The notes under the pieces were generated by a model. The model was not told the origin of the DNA. It saw only the letters and a list, made by a program, of their open reading frames with translations, and searched no databases. The position numbers were made by a program, and so were the translations under genes. A stretch of DNA of 64,000 bases from Stenogyne calaminthoides (lineage: Eukaryota; Streptophyta; Magnoliopsida; Lamiales; Lamiaceae): positions 4,808,478-4,872,477 of the forward strand of contig JBBCBC010000030.1 of the NCBI GenBank assembly GCA_037126765.1. The letters run 5' to 3'. The first letter of the stretch is position 1. Every line of letters begins with the position of its first letter. Shown here piece after piece: positions 57,346 to 64,000 of the stretch.

Positions 57346-59040
57346 CTATAGATGTGATAGTGATGTGTAGTGAAAGATTAGCGTGACAATCTATCCAAAT
57401 TGCTCTTAATGATTTTCAATCATGTTTAAAAAGAAAAGCATATAAACAATTTATTTCCTCCCTAGCTTTGAGATACTCTTAAGATAAATCACCTATGTAA
57501 AGAGGTTGTTCATTTCCATCTAAGTAGGGGCGTCATCATTGAAGAAATATTGTAAGACATATTTCTAAATACTCTTCTAACATTCACATATTTAAAGCAT
57601 CGATTGAGCGAATGTTCATGGCCAAAACAATTTCCCACTTATATTTCAAAGTGTTTGTTTAAGTATAACCGAACTAATGGATGTCGCTAGAAAGACCTTG
57701 AGTGGGGATCTCACTACATTAGCGTTTACACAAAAGCGATGTATAGTTCAAAATTTACATCGCGTCTACTATCTAACTAGTAAACTAAGTGTACATTCAT
57801 TCAAGGAAGGTTCAAAGGTAACACCTACCTATCCCGTGGCAACGCGTTCTAACGTTGACTTATATCACCAAACCTTTTTTTTTACTTTTTGGTTTCTTGG
57901 CGTATGATTTTCCCATCGATTCGATTCAATGATTGAGATTTTCCCTAAATTCTTATCCCATTTTGAATCTTTCATGCAAACCTTGCATGGGGATTGGGAT
58001 ATTCTGTCATCTCGTTCTTTTCATTTGGAAATTTGAATGGAAAATGAGCTAATTGTAACTTGGAAATTGTGTAGGAAAAGGGGATTCAAGTTTTGCCGAG
58101 GAAAATGTGAAATTCTCATCCCATTTGGAAAATGAAAATCGGAAATGAAAGGATGTATAATTGTCTTTATTATTCTCCAACCTCCACGCTCTTATATGCC
58201 CAATTTTAATACAATGGGTTCGGACCCGCATTTTTTACATGACTTTCAAACAAACTTTTGATCAAACCCATAAGACTTTATTACATTGTCAAAACTTTGG
58301 TTCCAAGTCTTGGAAAATCATGGACGAAATTTCCTTTACAAACTAGGGCTTGTGAACTTGTGTATAGATATCTCTTTATCAAGACTCTATTAAGAAAGCC
58401 GACCACTTGACATCTTGTACGAAATTGAGATCACACCCGATTTGGTGGACTTAAGATGGCTTCCAAAAAAAGTTTCAAACGATTTTTTGCCTTAAATCTA
58501 TTTCCTTTTATTTTTAATTTCTGCATGTGCATGTAACTGTTCATATTCAAATGGCGGTTTGAAATTTATTTTGTCATGATTTGTTTTACAAGGTGAATTC
58601 GGTCAAACCTCTTTAAAGAAGTTATAATAAATTCAAAATCCGAATTTGAATTTTGTGGCGATTTTAATTAGTACAAAACTCATTGACCATGTTGATGGCT
58701 CATCAAAGCTCATGATCCTTGATTTCATCAATTTTGAGGCCCTATAGTTACAATAGAATTCAAAATCCGAATTTGAATTTTATTTCGGCGATTTTATCAT
58801 CCAAACATGACCATGTTGATGGCTCATCAAAGCTCATGATCCTTCTTAGGCTTTAGATTTTGAGGCCCTATATATAGAGCATCTCGTCTAGAATGGATGA
58901 AAAAAAATATGAATTTGAGATCTTCTTAATCGAATTTTAGAGACACTTCAAAAGATAGGTGCATTCTCTCCAAAGACTTTGCTATACACATATCTCCGGT
59001 GTATCTTGGAGTAATCATCAATTCTGCATTTTCTCTCATC
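57346..59040 (+). repeat. LTR-like region of copia family 2
   Basis: 57346-57600 matches the window's last ~140 bases (63860-64000) in pieces: GATGTGATAGTGATGTGTAG, TTTGAGATACTCTTAAGATA, AATCACCTATGTAA, and AAATATTGTA-GACATATT. Near its end are two tandem ~120-base repeats (about 58628-58745 and 58750-58872) just before a TATA-like CCCTATATATAGAGC. A degenerate primer-site-like TGGTATAAGGAC lies at about 59057. Exact ends are uncertain. Confidence 0.5.
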
Positions 59041-59379
59041 AACGTTGGCCCTCCGGTGGTATAAGGACGAGATTCGATTTTTTCTTTCCGTTATTTAAAG
59101 CGAGCGATATCAAGTCTTTAAACATATTACATTATACTTGTTGTATCCTCACAGGCTTGAGCGGGACGTTCAAAGAGTCAAATTCAAAAAGATTGGTGAT
59201 CATAAATTCACTTGAGTGAGGGCGTATTTCATTTTATTTTCAAATCGTGTTTCACGAGCCTCAAGTCATTTTTGTTTGTTGTTTGTTTGTTTTTACATTT
59301 TCATTTCTCTATTGTATTTTGTTTGTAACAAATTTTCTAGCGAAATAACTTAAAACAAAATATATCCTATTTAAAAGAT

Positions 59380-60230
59380 GGTCAAAGAAACCAACAACAC
59401 TCAACACCTCCTGCATCCGCTTTTTTACCTAACTACTTTGAACCTTGCTAGGTTCTTGAAGGAAAGACCCTCCTCGTTTTCCATTTACACAAATCCAAAT
59501 GAACAAGACTTTCAAAAAACCTTGTGAATGCACTTGATCGCGAACATGTTTTGAAACATTTTGATTTCTTGTCATGAACTATTTGATGAATAGTCTCTCG
59601 GATGAGTTGTCACAATGTGTACATTGGGGTTCATTTCATTATGTCGCGCAAAGAGTTATGGGAGGCCCTTGACAAAAAGTATCGAAATAACTATATCTGA
59701 TACTGAAGAAGATGCCAAACAAAAAAAAGTTTATAAATGCTCATAAATTGTAAATTTCTTGATTATAAAATGGTGGATACTAAACTTGTTGTTCAACAAG
59801 TCGTTGGGATTTATAGGTTATAATCCATGATATTCATCATGTCCGTCTCGGCATGGTGTTGTCAATTAAACCTTTCAAGTGGCGGCGATTATCGAAAAAA
59901 TTACAACCCATAAATTGGAAAGATTTCAAGAACTACTTGAAGCATTTTTCAAGCGAAAGGAGATGAATGTGGAAGAACTTGTTGTTAGTCTTACAATTAT
60001 TGAAGAAGAAACAAAAAAATTCTAAAAAAAGACTTTTCGAATCGGTGGAACAAAAACATTCATGAGCACAAAAAATCAATGTAGTTGAACAAGGCCAAAC
60101 TTCGAAGTATAAAGGCAAAGGAAAAGAAAAAAGATGGTTTATTTGGTCACAATGCTAGATTAGGACCAGAAAAAAGCAAGAATTTGAAAAAAAATTCACC
60201 GAAGTGTTACAATTATGATAAACCCGGGTC
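59380..60230 (+). pseudogene. copia family 2, copy 2: gag remnant
   Basis: Opens with an ATG at 59380 and encodes, across several frames, gag segments with S-K-E-L-W-E-A-L near 59645, a Y-K-M-V-D-T-K segment near 59765, N-V-E-E-L near 59970, and a zinc-knuckle start K-C-Y-N near 60200. Several indels and stops break it. Confidence 0.6.
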
Positions 60231-60903
60231 GTTAATAAAAGCGAGTACTATCCATCTTAACCCATAAATTTGTTATATTTGGTGGATATGCCCAAGTCAT
60301 ATTTAAATTCTAAAAATTAATTAAGAAATTAATCCTATATTAATTAACAAGTCACATGATGCATGACAAAGACCTTGTTCTTTGTTGTGTCCAAAAATGA
60401 ACATGGTGGGTTCAAACCCACGTGAATGGTGGATTGATCTGGTGCTACCATGATATTCATCTCCTTAATTTTAACATTAAACATCTAAGGAGTTGTTCAA
60501 CTTTCCCCCGGATTTGATGAAATTCTTCCTGATTAACCAATTGGATCAATTTACCCCATCTTGAAAGAATTTTTCTTTTCATGGGGAATTAAATTTCCTG
60601 GTACGAAGTCAAAGGAAAAGGCAAAGTAGTCTTTGAAATTCACTAGTGAAAAAAATTGACCCTAAATAATGTATTGTATGTTCCTGACATTAAATAAAAA
60701 ATTTGGTGTCCATAATATTTTTATTAAACAAACATGGATTTAAGAATTATTGTAATAGATTACAATTAGGATTAGGATAAGGTTATCTTATCCAAGAATG
60801 GTGTGTTTGTGGGAAAAGGCTATGAGTGTGATGGCCTATTCAAACTCAATGTAATGACTATCAAAAAGGAACATGAATAAAACAGCGTCTACTTACATTT
60901 TAT
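60231..60903 (+). pseudogene. copia family 2, copy 2: protease region remnant
   Basis: Pieces encode K-G-K-V-V-F-E, N-V-L-Y-V-P-D-like and G-K-G-Y-E-C-D-G-L-F motifs of the segment between protease and integrase. A 23-base stretch ATTAAACAAACATGGATTT... also occurs at about 61725-61747, out of place. No intact D-S-G motif was found. Confidence 0.5.
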
Positions 60904-61960
60904 TTGATTGAGTCATCGATTACTTGGCATGGACGTTTGGGACATGTTAATTTTGATTCGTTAAGAAAGTTGATGAATTTAAATTGTATACCCAAACTCA
61001 ATATAGACACAAATCATAAGTGTGAGGTTTGTGTAGAAGCAAAAATGACTCGGTCATCTTTTCGAACTATTGAAAGAAATAGTGAACCTCTTGATTTAAT
61101 TAACACTGATGTGTGTGACTTAAAATCCATGCAAACATGTGGTGGAAATAAATATTTTATCACATTTGTAGATGATAGCACAAAATATTGTTATGTGTAT
61201 CTTCTAAAAAGTAAAGACGAAGCTTTTGATAAATTTGTTCTTTATAAAAATAAAGTTGAAAATCAACTTAATCGAAAGATTAAGATGTTGAGAAGTGATA
61301 AAGGTGGCGAGTATGAATTTCCGTTTGCTGAATTTTGTGCACAACATGGAATTAAGCATGAAACTATTCATTCACGCACCTTATTCACCTCAACAAAAAT
61401 GGTATTTATGGAACGTAAAAAATGGGACTTTAAAATAAATAATCCGAATTAATTTCTGGGCATGTTATTAGATTTTCGGTTTTTCAAGCCTCAAAATATG
61501 GGGGGAAGTTGTTATAGTTGTTGGATTTGCTAATTACCTTTTAAATAAGGTGCCTCGAAAAGAAAATAGATAAAAGTCCATATAAACTATGGTATGGTCA
61601 TCGAAAATCCACCATCCTACAAATATTTGAAAGTGTGGGGTTCTTGCAAAAATTCAGCTGGCCATTCCACCACCTAAAAAAGGTGAAGATAGGCCCTAAA
61701 ACTTGTTGATTGTGTATTTATTTGGTTATTTTATTAAACAAACATGGATTTCAAACAATAGTAGTGCTTATAGATTTATTGTGCATGAATCTAAGATTGA
61801 TGATATCCATAAAATATATGGAATCAAGGAATGCTTCATTTTTTTAAGAGCATATATTTCCTTGGAAAACATGCATTGAAGCTAGTAATGAAAGAAATAG
61901 TACTTCAAAAATCAAGTGTGACTTAAAATCCATGCATGTAGATACAACAATAGAAAATAT
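60904..61960 (+). pseudogene. copia family 2, copy 2: integrase remnant
   Basis: 60904-61452 encodes W-H-x-R-L-G-H, C-E-V-C, N-T-D-V (first Asp) and R-S-D-K-G-G-E-Y (second Asp). After that an indel breaks the P-Q-Q-N-G motif (near 61390), so the third catalytic residue is lost. 61540-61960 carries broken integrase C-terminal pieces (Y-L-L-N-K-V-P, Y-L-K-V-W-G). Confidence 0.75.
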
Positions 61961-63759
61961 TGTTGAAGAAGTAAAAGAAGAGGATTGAACCTAGAAGAAA
62001 AGTAAAAAGCTAGGGTAGAAAAATCTTTTTTGGTGTTAAAAACCTGACTTTAAAATAAATGACCGAATTTTCTAACCTATATGCTTGAAAAAATAGATAA
62101 GCCTCAAAGCTTCAAAAAGTTGTAAATTCTTAGAGGGTCCTCTATGGAAAAAATTGGCAATTCAAAGTGAGATTGATTCCATCTTGCAAAATCACACTTG
62201 GGAGTTAGTGGACCTTCCTTATTTGTTGAAAAAGAGGTTGAACCCAAGGAAGTAAACCACTAGGTTATAAGTGGATTTTCAAAAAGGAGAATGAAAGATT
62301 GATTCCATCTTGCAAAATCACACTTGGGAGTTAGGATTTTTTCCTCCTAAGTAGGACCATTGATAAATACAAAGAATGGTGAGACTTGTGTAATTAAAGG
62401 TTATTGACAAAAAGAAGGTCTTGACTATTTTGACACATATTCTCCTGTGACGAGAATTACGTCAATAAGATTAATAGTAGCAATAGCTGCTTTGAGAAAT
62501 CTTGAGATACATCAAATGGATGTAAAACCGCTTTTCTAAATGGTGATTTAGTTGAGGAAATTTATATGGAACAACCTGAGGGTTTTTCAGCTCCCGGGCA
62601 AGAGAACAAAGTGTGTAAATTGGTGAAGTCTTTATATGCTTTAAAACAAGCACCAAAATAGAGGCACGTTAAGTTTGATAATGCCATGTTGGAACATGGA
62701 TTTCGAATAAACAAATGTGATAAATGTGTCTACATAAAAGAGACAATAGATGGGTATGTAATCATGTGTCTTTATGTTGATGACATACTTATCGTAGGAA
62801 GTAACGATAAAATGATAAAATCCACTAAGAACATGTTGAATTCAAAATTTGACATGAAGGATATGGGAATTGCTGATGTAATACTTGGGATTAAAATCAA
62901 TAAGATTTCAGAAGGAATTGTTTTGAGTCAAGCTCACTACATTGACAAGATTCTAGAGAAGTTTAGTAAAGACGATTCAAGTCTTACTAAAACTCCAATA
63001 GATCAGAGTCACCACCTAGTTAAAAATAAAGGTGAAAGTGTGAGTCAAGTGAAGTACTCAAGAGTGATAGGCAGTCTAATGTACTTAACGAGTTGTACTA
63101 GACCAGATATAGCCTATGCAGTAAACAAACTAAGTAGATACACTAGTAATCCAAGTGAGAGTCACTGGAAGGCTATTGTACGAGTACTTAGATATTTAAG
63201 ACATACACGAGATTATGGACTGCACTATATGAAATATCCAGCTGTAATAGAAGGTTACAGTGATGCAAATTTGATATCCGATATGAAAGACACCAAGTCA
63301 ACGAGTGGATATGTCTCCACTCTTGGAGGTGCAGCTATATCAAGGAAATCTTCTAAACCAACAGTAATTGCAAGATCTACTATGGAGTCTGAGTTTATAG
63401 CTCTAGACAAATGTGGTGAAGAAGCTGAGTGGCTTAGAAATTTTTTGGAAGATATTCCGTTGTGGACGAAACCAGTGCCACCAATATGCATTCACTGTGA
63501 TAGTCAGACTGCAATTGGAAGAGCACAAAGTAATTTGTATAATGGTATGTCAAGACATATTCTTCGTCGACACAATACCATTAGACAACTACTCTCACCT
63601 GGAGTTATCTCAATAGACTACGTGAGGTCTAAGGATAATAATAATATTGTCGATCCACTAACCAAGGGCTTAAATCGAGAGTTAGTTGAGACATCTTCTA
63701 CAGGAATGGGACTAAAAGCCTTAACAGAAAGAGTTGAGGTGAAGGATAACCTTACCTAG
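61961..63759 (+). pseudogene. copia family 2, copy 2: RT and RNase H
   Basis: 61961-62440 is patchy, with GATTGATTCCATCTTGCAAA twice (62169 and 62291). From 62686 a clean 357-codon frame covers the RT C-terminus (L-Y-V-D-D) and the whole RNase H (Y-S-D-A-N, M-E-S-E, H-C-D-S-Q-T-A-I, V-D-P-L-T-K). A TAG at about 62660 and an indel at about 62527 separate it from the RT core. It is about 6.97 kb downstream of copy 1, closely similar to it, and ends at the same place. Confidence 0.85.
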
Positions 63760-64000
63760 CTGACTGGAGATCCCAAGAACTAGGTTCAAAAGGACAATCT
63801 AATCATCTAAACTCGTGCATCACTGTAATGTGGGGGATAATTCCCAAGAGTCCATTGCCTGTAGATGTGATAGTGATGTGTAGTGAGGATTAGCAGAAGG
63901 CTATTAATGATTTCAGAAGAGCTTTGAGATACTCTTAAGATAAATCACCTATGTAAGAGAGAAGTGGGGCCGCTTCGAAGGAAATATTGTACGACATATT
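63760..64000 (+). repeat. copia family 2: polypurine tract and start of 3' LTR (cut by window)
   Basis: After the stop there is TAATGTGGGGGATAATTCCC (a purine-rich priming tract at about 63828-63840), then TGTAGATGTGATAGTGATGT at about 63860, which matches the LTR-like region at 57346. The window ends inside it. Confidence 0.55.

Overview
The window looks like a transposon-rich, AT-rich stretch of a flowering-plant (eudicot) nuclear chromosome. Three things point there: intron-containing plant gene families (a MATE/DETOXIFICATION transporter and an early-nodulin-like protein), relics of a GDSL lipase, and a very high load of Ty1/copia, Mutator-like (MULE), Helitron, Stowaway-type MITE, LINE and SINE sequences. 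The exact order or species cannot be fixed from the sequence alone.

Only two host genes look intact and well supported. One is a seven-exon MATE efflux transporter (19210-22483, +, about 480 aa). The other is a two-exon early-nodulin-like, plastocyanin-fold arabinogalactan protein (49918-50963, +, about 313 aa). A third, small candidate encodes a 63-aa Cys-cluster/Lys-Pro-Ala-rich protein (7589-7780, +). A GDSL esterase/lipase survives only as two tandem, broken copies (38.1-40.2 kb).

Layout. 1-9.3 kb: gene-poor sequence with MITEs, a MULE-like element (2795-3790) and the small 63-aa gene. 9.3-15.9 kb: a complete but degenerate Ty1/copia element with 170-bp LTRs and a 5-bp target duplication; it has been hit in gag by a 1.84-kb solo LTR and sits beside a LINE remnant (15.9-16.4 kb). 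16.9-18.4 kb: a MULE-like element with GC-rich, gene-like cargo. 19.2-22.5 kb: the MATE gene. 24.9-30.4 kb: a non-autonomous Helitron carrying a long open copia integrase ORF and an exon-like fragment of a host gene. 30.4-35.1 kb: MITEs, an interleaved inverted-repeat structure and another MULE. 36-40.2 kb: a hAT-like element, a direct duplication and the GDSL relics. 40.2-47.4 kb: nested MITEs, a SINE, three MULEs and a striking ~99-bp tandem array whose units look like an 11-nt microexon flanked by splice sites (44.0-46.1 kb). 49.8-51 kb: the nodulin-like gene. 52-54.6 kb: two more MULEs. 55.1-64 kb: two head-to-tail copies of one copia family sharing an LTR-like region, with shuffled, patchwork internal sequence.

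Most of the unusual signal is in how the repeats are arranged: eight MULE-like elements, seven with recognisable 9-10 bp target duplications (two of these imperfect to one base or exact) and one weaker case; the microexon-like array; the Helitron with an intact integrase catalytic triad; and the mosaic copia block. All family assignments come from reading motifs by eye; no database search was run.
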